Shown one piece after another: positions 54,183-63,151 of a DNA stretch of 64,000 nt. This DNA comes from Earliella scabrosa (taxonomy: Eukaryota; Basidiomycota; Agaricomycetes; Polyporales; Polyporaceae), in assembly GCA_022605405.1 (NCBI GenBank), contig JABYQQ010000023.1:372001-436000 (forward strand). The letters run 5' to 3'. Below the pieces are notes generated by a model. That model worked only from the letters and a program-made list of their open reading frames with translations, did not search any database and was not told the origin of the DNA. Numbering within the stretch: the first letter of the stretch is position 1; each line of letters opens with the position of its first letter. A program made the translations under genes and the position numbers.

Positions 54183-54476
54183 TGTCGAGCAAACTCGGAT
54201 ACGCAGTTGGCTGCTCGTACCGACTCACCTGTGGTTGGGAGCTTGAGAGATGGTGATGGTAAGAGGCAGAAAGCGACTTGGGATTCGCTCCTACAGAGCA
54301 CTAATGTCCGCACAGCCTATGACATACGGTACACAATGTACAGTTGCAGAGATGCAACGATGTAGGTGCAAAGCACAGCATCAAGTATGCAGTGCGCAGC
54401 ACAGCATTAGAGGCCGCCCGAGATGGCGCCTATGAACCGGCTATCCGGCATGAGCCGACTAAGCGCCAGTTCAACA
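54183..54476 (-). repeat. 5' LTR of the right copia copy (294 bp)
   Basis: It is the mirror image of 47633-47958 with a 32-bp deletion at 54300/54301 that removes the TATA-containing segment. It ends exactly at 54476, where similarity to the left copy stops. Confidence 0.85.
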
Positions 54477-54588
54477 CTGATTTTCTTGATTTTCTTGGGC
54501 CGAAAGTGCGTGCATGTCAGTCGGAGTTGGGCGGCCACCAAATATGCAACCAGCTGTATTTCCTTGGCATCATCTGAGATATCACTGC
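54477..54588 (+). repeat. Diverged dispersed repeat fragment
   Basis: It shares GCCACCAAATATGCAA and flanking patches with the minus strand of 47205-47330. It begins immediately outside the right LTR end and may extend to about 54600. Confidence 0.4.
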
Positions 54589-54972
54589 GAGCTCCCAAAC
54601 AACGCCCCCTTGGATACTATTTTCTTCTTCAAAGCGCTCACAGTCTGCAGCGCCATCCACACCATCCCCAAGTGGCGCAAGGCTCAGCAGCAGATCTTGT
54701 GGTTTGCCGTTCTGTCGGACAGCACTAATGCTGTCGCAATCTTTAACTCCTTGTCAGCCAAGCCAGCATTAATATCCTCATCTCAGTGGTCAGCATGCTC
54801 CTCAAGCACGACATTGACCTGCGTGTTGCTCACATCCCTGGCAAGTTCAACACCACCGCAGACACTCCATTGCATGGCAACCTGCACGCTGCACGCTCGG
54901 CAGACCCCCTCCTTACCTTTCTTCCACTCATACCCCCTCGAGACGTGCTGGGGGCTGGAAAAATGATTCGTT
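54589..54972 (+). pseudogene. Retrotransposon RNase H-like remnant (DIRS-like), frameshifted
   Basis: One frame reads ALTVCSAIHTIPKWRKAQQQ and then AVLSDSTNAVAIFNSLSAKP. After a frame change near 54770 another reads ISVVSMLLKHDIDLRVAHIP and ends PLIPPRDVLGAG. This layout (SDSTNAV..FNSL, then LRV.HIPG, ADT, PPRD.LGA) resembles the RNase H end of DIRS-type retroelement polyproteins in basidiomycetes; the family call is from memory of such proteins. The upstream reverse transcriptase is missing. It abuts a truncated hAT transposase, so the junction near 54975-55040 is a break between two elements. Confidence 0.5.
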
Positions 54973-55039
54973 CACAAGCACGACCACGGCAGCCTTGCCG
55001 AGAGCTGTGGTCCCTCGAGCGGCTCCTACACGAACACGG

Positions 55040-56180
55040 AAACACTTGTCCGTCCTGTGAAGACGTGTTGGAACTCAGTCGACATGGTCCTCAAGTGTGC
55101 TCTTGAGCTCAAGGACGTCCTCGGGGACCTCTGTGACCTCTCTCAGTTCAACACCACGTGCGGTGGTGGACAGGGCCGCGAAGTACGTCTGCGTCGCTAC
55201 ACAATGTCAGAGAAGCAATGGAATATCCTCGAACAGCTGCATCGCCTCCTCTACGTGAGTTTGGTCCCTGAATCGGAGTACTATTGACAATTGTCGTCGA
55301 GGCGCCACTGATCTCACTCGTTGTACCCAGCCATTCCTGGTAGCAACTGAGCAGATGTCTTCCAACACCAAAGCCCTCGTGCACGAAGTCATACCATACA
55401 TCGACCTTCTCACTGAGCACCTCGATCGCATCTGGGCCGACGACATCCTCCATCCAATTGTCCATGCAGCTGCCGAGCAGGGTCACCACATCCTGGACAA
55501 GTACTACTCGAAGACGGACCAAAGCATCATACTGTACCATTTCGATCTATTCGACCAGGCCTGTGACGCGTGACACGGCCAAATGGATGGCCCAATTCGA
55601 CCAACCGGCCGGTGACCTGTGACACGGCGGTCGAATTCGGCCAGCTGAGGGCGCGCGACAGCGCGCCGCCACCAGGGCCGATAGGCGCCCGGAGGGCGCA
55701 TTCGACCATCCCTCCTGTGACCGGTGACACGGGGGCAAAATTCGACCAAATTCACGGCCTGTGACGCGTGACTGGTCGAATAGATCGAAATGGTACAGTA
55801 TTTAGGATCGCCATGGGTAAGTACGCGAGCTACCCTTCTATCTCTTTCGTTTAACGACATTACTCCAGGTATGCATCCCGTCTACAAGCTGTTGTACTTT
55901 CACGCGCACGAGTGGCCTGCGGAGTGGATCGTGGTGGCCCGCCAACTCATCGAGAATGAATGGAAGACCTACTACAAGCCAGGCACGTCACAGCCGTCCC
56001 CTGCTCAAGCGACTGGCAGGGCGACGAAGAAGACTGGTCGTCAGAGTGCACAGAGTGCCACTGCAAAGGTACGGACTTGCGCTGTGTGCCTGCCAGCTGC
56101 TGACACACATGCGAACCAGGCAACTCACGCGATGTTCAAGAGCATGCACAACAGCGCTCCCGACGGCTACAATGCTCTCC
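55040..56180 (+). pseudogene. hAT transposase fragment 1, interrupted by a MITE
   Basis: Coding begins abruptly at TCWNSVDMVLKCALEL, which corresponds to the TRWNS motif in the middle of basidiomycete hAT transposases. The exon ends at 55254, a 76-bp intron follows, and the next exon from 55331 (PFLVATEQMSSN) is split by the MITE at 55532-55798. After removal of the MITE the exon continues through IFRIAM to a GTAAGT donor at 55817. The next exon from 55869 has MHPVYKLLYFHAHEWPAEWI, a hAT hallmark. The N-terminal BED finger and the first catalytic region are missing on the left. On the right the C-terminal dimerisation domain is missing, since sequence changes near 56180 into the GGGTACCC-rich end of the next element. 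The protein is non-functional. Confidence 0.75.
55532..55798. mobile_element. MITE with perfect 26-bp TIRs in a hAT exon
   Basis: The inverted termini start CTGTACCATTTCGATCTATT and match perfectly for 26 bp, or 28 bp counting the flanking TA on each side (55530-55531 and 55799-55800). The 267-bp element has several internal TGACACGG/CGAATTCG motifs and no coding capacity. Removing it with one TA restores the transposase exon in frame, so TA is the target duplication and the coding copy came first. The TA target indicates a Tc1/mariner-like mobiliser. Its termini are unrelated to the MITE at 45.6 kb. Confidence 0.9.
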
Positions 56181-56184
56181 AGGT

Positions 56185-56334
56185 TTATCTAGGCAATGGC
56201 ATGGGTCTGGGTAACCCGACGTGGGTATGGGACCTGTACCCGTGCGGGTCTGGGTGTGGGTCAAGCAGAGGGTACCCGGGGAGGACCCGTACCCGCGGGT
56301 ACCCGAATAGGCAACTACGGGTGGTATCCGAGTC
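56185..56334 (+). repeat. GGGTACCC-rich segment, probable 5' subterminal region of hAT element 2
   Basis: There are at least ten copies of GGGTA/TACCC words within 150 bp, including the near-palindrome CCCGTACCCGCGGGTACCCG. Motif-dense subterminal regions are typical of hAT elements, and a hAT transposase frame starts 200 bp downstream. The exact terminus (perhaps near 56187) and a matching right end after 62840 could not be found. Confidence 0.5.
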
Positions 56335-57470
56335 TTCATACTCCCGAAGTGCGAAGTGCTCGCGCTGGCTAAGGCGCCCTGTGAATGTGGCGTTGGAACT
56401 ATATAGCTTATACACGGCCCGAGATCGTTGCTACAGAGATGAGATCGAATCCCAGTATATATACCATTTATTACCAATTTTCCTTCTGAGCATGCGTACA
56501 AGTTCTCCTTCCCCCTCCCAATCGCCCAGCATCCATGGCGCGCTCCCCTTCCACCGCTCCCAAGGAGAAACACAGTCGCACGGGGTGCAAGATCGTTCCA
56601 ACGTTCAAAGTCATCACCGAGGCGGCCGAGAAGGTGAAGGATAAAGCAAAGGTCGTGCAGAAGAAGCTCGAAAAGAAGGCTGCCGGCGCTAAATTGAAGC
56701 TTGCTGGCTTGACATCGAAGCCGCAGCGGCAGAAGCAAGCAGACGACGATGCTGACGATGCCAACACGGACATCAGCCTCGACGGTCTGCCTCGACATGT
56801 GAAGAAGAAGCAAGCACTCATGGTATTCGACAACGACTCCAATAGCAATGATGAAGACGGGACGGCTTCCATCATGGACCTGACTTCCGATGCCGAGGAC
56901 GGCGGACAGTCCAACGGCAGCGAGGAGGAGGGTGAAGGAAGTGAGATAGAGGGAGGCGTTGAGGAAGACGGCGTGGACTCTGAAACAGAACTAGGCGTGT
57001 CAGCAATCCGACTTGGAGCCAGAGTAGATGTGATCTCACTCACTGTGGGTGGCAGAGCGGGCGAAGCTGCGCTGGTGGTCTGCTGTGTATGCCTTCTACA
57101 AACGATCGAGTACGTCGGGGACCGACGCTGCCATGTCTTCCACTGCGCGGCCCGAGGGTACAAGGCGACCATGCGCCGCTTCATGGTCACGAAGGACAAG
57201 TCTTCAAGTGCAAACCTGTACAAACACGCTCGAAGTTGTTGGGGAGTCGAAGTCGTCGAGCAAGCGAAGGAGATTGGCAATGTCACGCGCGCACGCAACG
57301 TGCTAGTCGCGCCGCGGAAGCTTTGCAATGGCAACCTGACCGAGTTCTTCAGCACTGGGGACAACAAGAAGACCGCTGGACGGACATACTCACATCGTCA
57401 AATGACCCGTGTGGAGATCCGGTGAGCATGCTGCATGACATGTTGGGGTGTGCATGTGTTTATGTTGGTT

Positions 57471-57838
57471 AGATAGATAGATAGATATTGTCATTGATTA
57501 TAGTGGCACGAGGCCAGTTACGGCCGAAGTTGCCACTGTCACTACTCTACCACTAATAAACTGCTGTACATCGGTGAGATGGAGAGACGTGCTACAGACG
57601 AGTGAACATAAGGATACACAGGGGACGGGGAGGCAGGGAACGGGGCGCAAGAGAGGGTGACACTGATGGAGGGACATCGGGGGAGGCACTGGGGATAGGG
57701 AAAAACGGCTCGGCAGGTTGGGTTGGCATGTCCGAAGGATGCTGCGAGGGGTAAGCCCTCGTGAGGTAGAAGCGAGAGAACGCCCAGGCGACATAAGGTC
57801 GCGGGGCGAGAGAAACTACCGTAGGTTCTAGTATGACC
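57471..57838 (-). mobile_element. Short retroposon with (TATC)n tail and 13-bp target duplication
   Basis: Direct repeats GTTTATGTTGGTT at 57458-57470 and 57839-57851 flank a 368-bp insert whose minus strand ends in four TATC units. That is the structure of a SINE or 5'-truncated LINE. Removing the insert and one repeat shrinks the 443-bp gap between transposase exons to a normal 62-bp intron. The frame at 57498-57794 inside it is not a gene. Confidence 0.8.
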
Positions 57839-58673
57839 GTTTATGTTGGTTGCGCACTGCCCAGGACGGGTTTCGTGCGCTGGATGTCAGAGAGCCTTCG
57901 TCCGTTCTTGGTGGCATCAGACCGCTGGTTCCTGGAGCTGATGAAGACCGGCCGTCCGGGGACATACATCCCTCCGCCGTGCACCATCTCCCGCGACGTA
58001 AAGGAGGTATTTGCTCGCTCACGGTATACTCTGGTGAAGATGTTGAGGGTGAGTGTCTGTTAGCAGTGACATATGGTGTTGGGGAGATAATCATCAAGCT
58101 TACCGTTCAACACGGCCCAGGCATATCGTGGGCGTCTGAGTTTCGCCACCGACGGTTGGACTTCTCCAAACCATCGCACGTTTGTCGCGTTCATTGTGTA
58201 TCTGAATGTCCGAGGGACACAGTTAGGGATACTGCTTGATGTCGTAGAGGTGCCGCAGGTGCGTACTCACCTCTCATGACCCTTGGGTCTTGTGCGCCGT
58301 CTTGACACAACTCCTAACCTCCGCTCCAGTCCCACACCGGTGCCGTCTTGGCCCTTGAGTTTGGGGAGATACTTTATACACAAAAAGGTTAGTAGGAGCG
58401 TCAAGCAAAGCGTGCACAGTTACTTACTCATGGGGGATGTGCAGATGCTTGGCCTTACGTGTGAGATCACATCGAACGACGACTCAATGGTCGACATGCT
58501 TGCCTTCCATCTGCGCCATTTTGAGGGACAATTCCACCGGGTACGATGCTTCGTGCACATCATCAATCTCGTTGCGAAGTCGCTGCTCCGCCAGTTCGAT
58601 GTTCGTGAGGCCAAACCTGACGAGGCGGATGCTGTGATCGATGAAGATGTTTGTGAGCTGCTGACATTGGCTG

Positions 58674-60415
58674 CATCAGGAAATAGCCACCCAGCTCTGA
58701 GTGGCGCTGAGACACTCCAAGACACTCTCAGAGCGCCCCAGAGATGCCAGAGCGTCAGAGCTGTCAGAGCTGTTTAACGCGCGTTGAGAGCAACCTTTCG
58801 AGGTCACTCAAACCCAGGGACACTCCAGGACTTGCCAGGGCTGCTTCAAAGCTCTCCCCAGAGCTTACAGAGCTGTCATAGATCTGGCCTTTTTGCGTCA
58901 TTTGCTCAGGAATCACACACATATAGAGATCCAGAGAGACTGAATAAAAGATATATTCTGCACTATACTACTGTACACAGGTATGCTAGACGTCGTAAAT
59001 ACTACCATAGCATATACTACCATCATGCTAGTGGAAACAGTCATCAGCCTGCACAAAGAGCAGAGTGATAGCAGAGACGTACCAGAGGTGCAGAGGTGTG
59101 TGGGCGTAGACTCAGAGATGGAGTAAGAAACTAGAGGAGAGGCATCCATGCAGGTATAGGGTGACGCACAGAAGAGAGAACTCACCAGACTATAGCCATA
59201 CAGGCACAGGGGATACATAGATCCAGTATGTGTACATACCTACAAGGGAGTGTGGTCAATAAGAGTACTGAAGAGAGAAGGAGAATTACGCACCTGAGGT
59301 CCCCAATGCCAGCAAAACATATGTATCTTATTCTCTCACCTATGTAGCTGTAGATAACAGCAAGCCTACTCAGTAACCAAAATCAGCAGCACATACCAGT
59401 ATCAGAATGTCCAGACCTTCTGCAGACAAGAGAGAAGTAGAGGGGAGGGAGGAAGAGACAGAGAGAAGGGGGCAAGAAGACGACACAGACCAGGTTGCCA
59501 CAATACAAACACAAGTCAACAGTGGTGATGTGGCAGCCTGGCAGCGTCAATCTGGGTCAAGGGTTGAGTTGTTTGTTACTGTTGATACTGTGGCTGATGC
59601 ACAGCAAAAATGCGAAATAAAAGAAAAACATGGCACTCTGTACCGACTATAAGAACTGGTACTAATGCCTGAATCTATTAGATAGAACCCTTTTAGGGCG
59701 CTTTTTGTACTTCCCAATTAGGAGGCAGGTTCAGCGCGTGCCAGAATCCTAATCCGGAACTACATGCTAGGACCCCAGCCTCAGAATAAAACCTGCCGGT
59801 CCCAGAATCGAACCCAGGACCTTTCGCATTTTTTAATCTATAACAGCAGAGATTGCCCCTACACCATAGAGCTGTACTAATGTATGGGTTGTAAGACATT
59901 ATGTCAAGTCCTTTCTGTCCCATACTTAGGCTTTGATGTGGCACAAGGCTGCTGGTGGCCGGTGTTTACTAGTGCTACTACAACTTAGCTCTCTTGTGAA
60001 TCTTTTCAGACATGTATCTCCTACATTGATTCAGCTGTATATACATGATTTATAATGTTTGTTAATCAAACCATGTCATCACCAGCTCTATTCTGCTTGA
60101 ACAACTGTGGCAGCTCTAACAACTCTGACCACTCTGAGAACTCTGGACTATTTAGGCGCTTTTTGGGCGCTTTTTTGCGTTTTAACTCCCACCATGCTTT
60201 CAGACTTCCACAACCATATTCACAAGGATTAGAGTGATGGTTCATGTCATTATAGATAGATTGACATGCCTACAGTAAGGGAAAATTATCAAATTGAGCA
60301 TTGAGCAGTATGCACAGCTCTGAGTGGCTTTGGGATGCTCTGAGACAGTCCAGGACACTCTGGGAATGTGGCTGTACTCCCAGAGTGGCTCAGAGCTAGA
60401 GGCCTTTTCCTGATG
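58674..60415. mobile_element. 1.74-kb non-autonomous TIR element in a hAT exon
   Basis: The imperfect inverted termini are CATCAGGAAATAGCC on the left and CATCAGGAAAAGGCC on the right strand, both followed within a few bases by AGCTCTGAG. Subterminal zones are dense in CTCTGAG/CAGAGC words. Excision with one flanking TG (58672-58673 or 60416-60417) restores the transposase frame through LTLADRLEEED, so the target duplication appears to be 2 bp. A 2-bp duplication plus subterminal repeats would suit CACTA/Plavaka-type elements, which is inference. No transposase frame is seen inside. A tRNA-like SINE sits within it. Confidence 0.7.
59690..59885 (-). repeat. tRNA-related sequence, probable SINE
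   Basis: On the minus strand an A-box-like TGGTGTAGGGGC (59855-59866) and a B-box GGGTTCGATTC (59805-59815) are spaced about 40 nt apart as in tRNA genes. The acceptor and anticodon stems do not pair properly, so it is a tRNA-derived sequence rather than a tRNA gene. It continues for ~100 nt into unrelated sequence rich in short A runs, as a SINE body would. Confidence 0.45.
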
Positions 60416-61050
60416 TGACCGGTTGGAGGAGGAGGACCGAGTGACCGTGAATGAGCGGCGAGAGGATGAGGGTGACGATGCTGGGTTTGAGGATGATGAA
60501 GAGTGGGTCGACGAGGTGGCAATGATGGACGAGTACGAGCGAGAGGCGTTCGAGCGAGAGGTGCGCCCCGTGAGGATGGTGATTATTAAGGTGAGCTGTC
60601 AGGGTTGTGTGGGCCTGAGAATTGGGGCAGGTGCTGATCGTGGGACTAGATCTGTAAGCTGGCATACAAAATTGTCCATTCAAGTACTATACTGGCCCCA
60701 GCATGGGTCTCGCTCTGCAAGCAGCACAAACTCAACGAGCGCTACATCCCCCGAGATGTCCGAACACGCCGGAACTCAACATACAACATGCTCTCTGTGG
60801 CTATCAAGTACGAGGACGTATATAACGCGTTCACAGCCAACAAGGACCACAGGCTTCGTGCATTTGAGTTGATGCGTCGCGAGTGGCGGATCGCCAAAGA
60901 TCTGGCCGCGGTTCTTAAGGTTTGAACCTTCTTGCCTGGAGTCTGCATGTATTTGGCTCACACATGTCGTCTCTTTTGCCCCCACCACCATCTTTCTCCT
61001 CTCGCTCTCCTGCTCTCTCTCTCTCGTTGCAGATCTTCAAGGACGCCACC

Positions 61051-61673
61051 TAAGGCCGAGCACGGATCGATCCGCGGATGATCCGGATCTGAACCCGCAG
61101 ATCAGGAGCACTTTTTTTTCTTGATCCAGATCCGCACGGATCAGATCTGCACGGATCCAGATCATTTCGGATCGATCTGCGGATGATCTGCAGTGGAGAA
61201 TAAGAAGAAAGTAAACAATTCATATCTTCGTTGAGTGTTAATGGATCAATGCCATATTGGCTACAGAGTATTGTCTATGCTGTGTCTATCTGTGTATCCA
61301 AAATCAGAACAGAAACCCGCATATTTCACGAGTTATTGATGATTTACTAGACTATATTGTATGTGGTTAAGCCATTTTTGGGGTCAGTTGTATGTGCAAT
61401 ATCTCAGCCATGGTTCTACATAAGTGTGTTGTCTTTGAAACATAAATACTACATCCAATACACTACAGAATGCATCTAGAAATGTAACATTTCAATCATT
61501 TTTGACCCCTCTGCAGCTCATCTGCGGATCATGGGGTTTTCAGAAGCTTGATCCAGATCTGCAGTGAGCTGGATCTGCAATGAGCTGGAGCCGTGGATCC
61601 GGATCATCTCGGATCCAGCTCCGGATAATTGCAGCTCGATCTGCAAAGTGAGCTGGAGCCGCGCTCTGCCTTA
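61051..61673. mobile_element. 623-bp non-autonomous hAT element, 8-bp target duplication
   Basis: It is flanked by ACGCCACC at 61043-61050 and 61674-61681. The termini TAAGGCCGAGCACGGATC and, from the other strand, TAAGGCAGAGCGCGGCTC match at 15 of 18 positions. Both ends are filled with GATCCGGATC/GATCTGC words. The 8-bp duplication is diagnostic of the hAT superfamily. Removing it rejoins the transposase exon as KDATEFFLRGVPTL in frame. There is no coding capacity. Confidence 0.9.
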
Positions 61674-62840
61674 ACGCCACCGAGTTTTTTTTGCGAGGGG
61701 TCCCGACCTTGTCCATCGTCATTCCGGCGATGGACCACATCGACACGACCCTCACGAATGACTGCCAGAATGAGAGGCTGGACCCCGCCATCCACAAATC
61801 CATTGGACTGGCGAAGAAGACTCTCAATCACTACTATGCGCTGTCTGACACATCCACAACGTACCGCATCAGCCACTGTATGTGAAGTACAGTCAATGTG
61901 TGCTGCGGCAGCCGGCGTACTAATCCTCTCCTCCTCCCAGCACTTGATCCCCGCTACAAGCTTAGATACTACGAAGACACGGGGTGGAGTCAGGACTGGA
62001 TTGACAACGTCCGCGGGATGATGCGCGAGGAGTACGACCGCCACTACAAGAACCTCCCCGTTGAGGTCTCTCCAAACGCGTCCGCGGCCTCTGGCTCCCC
62101 TGAGACACCTGCTTGTACCGCAGCGCAGGCCACTCCTAACCATGACCTCACCAGCGACACTGAGAACCCCGCGAGGCACAAGGACTCTCATGGCAAGAAG
62201 CGAACCTGCGATGATGCCGCAGTCACTGACAAGCCTCCCAAGAAGAAGCAGCGCAATATTGCTGGGTCGACGGCTATCCCTGAGGTTCGTCCAAACTGAT
62301 CCTGCCGCTTCATCCTCTTTGCTCACAGCGTCCCTTATGTGTTTGCCAGGGTGCAAACCAATTCGACTACCTTCTGGCACTGAAATCTCGAGCGGCGGCG
62401 GCGGCTCGCGATGAGCTCGATAGCTACTTGGCGACCGGTCCCGTCAGTGTCGACGACCCCATTGCGTGGTGGCGCGAGCACGAACATATTTACCCCAGGC
62501 TCTTGCGCATGGCAATTGACTATCTGACCATCCCGAGTGCGTGCTTCAGATCCTCCCTTGGTATGTTGCCTCGGCTGACCTGTGACCGCTCCCACTAGCT
62601 ACTGCAGTTGACGTCGAGCAGATCTGGTCCAAGGGCCGCCTGGCTGTTTCGCACACCCGATCTCGTCTCAGTGGGCAGACCATCCGGGCACTCCTCTGTG
62701 TTGGGGAATGGTCCCATCTCGACCTGATTGACAGGGACATTCTCAAGGCCATCTCCAACCTCGACGAGCTGGAAGGAGATGACGAATACGAGATGGAACA
62801 AGGGTGGGATAGGATCCTTGGGGCGTACAAGCAAAAGTAA

Positions 62841-63151
62841 GCATTCTAGACACTGTTAGAGTCGGTCTGCCCTACGCACCGAGGTCGTTCGTATCCCGAG
62901 TAGTGGCTATTCCCAAGCATTAGTGTTTCTCCGTCTGATCACGCCGATTCGAGACCGCATTCGTTGTCCCTGTCCCTGATTGCCGTGTGGCCCGTATGTC
63001 TTGCTATCCAATAGATGTGCTGCCGTGTACGGCGGTAGCCTCGTGCAGCGGGTTCAAGTTCTGAGGCCGGCATGAAACCCCGACGCTAATCTTCACTTAT
63101 AGCGTCGCTGTCGATGGGTCGTCGTCCTCATCCCCTCTCATTCCCACCGCC
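62841..63151. other. Intergenic, no gene recognised
   Basis: About 310 bp lie between the hAT stop and the next gene's start. The expected right terminus of hAT element 2 was not identified here. Confidence 0.45.

Larger units (their letters stand above)
47633..54476. mobile_element. Inverted pair of truncated copia elements around a 738-bp loop
   Basis: Position p in the left arm (47841-50701) corresponds to 102141−p in the right arm (51440-54300) with no length change; the LTR ends, solo LTR ends, PBS and frame starts all fit this sum. Further out only a 32-bp indel occurs (47809-47840 is absent on the right). Similarity stops exactly at the LTR tips, 47633 and 54476. Each arm holds a 5' LTR, PBS, gag, the same inserted solo LTR and part of pol. 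The loop 50702-51439 contains the integrase core once. Reverse transcriptase, RNase H and 3' LTRs are missing. The 5-bp flanks (GATAC left, CTGAT right) do not match, so this is not a simple insertion of a dimer. At least two substitutions distinguish the arms (48717/53424 and 50478/51663). Confidence 0.9.
56535..62840 (+). pseudogene. hAT transposase 2 (BED finger type), interrupted by three insertions
   Basis: Exon 56535-57421 encodes a basic/acidic N-terminus and a BED-like finger (CHVFHC..HARSC). 57865-58048 carries FVRWMSESLRPF and LMKTGRP, and 58121-58258 has LSFATDGWTSPNHR. 58330 onward (SHTGAV) and ~58430-58673 (LTCEITSNDDSM, RCFVHIINLVAKSLLRQFD) follow. After the second insertion come 60418 onward (WVDEVAMMDE), then RRNSTYNML, IFKDAT|EFF, LDPRYKLRYYEDTGW, and the hAT dimerisation domain (DVEQIWSKGRLAVSHTRSRL) ending TAA at 62838-62840. 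Insertions lie at 57471-57838 (intron), 58674-60415 (exon) and 61051-61673 (exon). A likely one-base shift lies near 57095, where AVYAFYK is in a different frame. The enzyme would be inactive as it stands; whether it worked before is unknown. Confidence 0.8.

Noticed and set aside
47628..54481. Target-site duplication around the inverted copia pair
   Set aside because: The flanks GATAC and CTGAT do not match, so the pair cannot be called a single integrase-mediated insertion.
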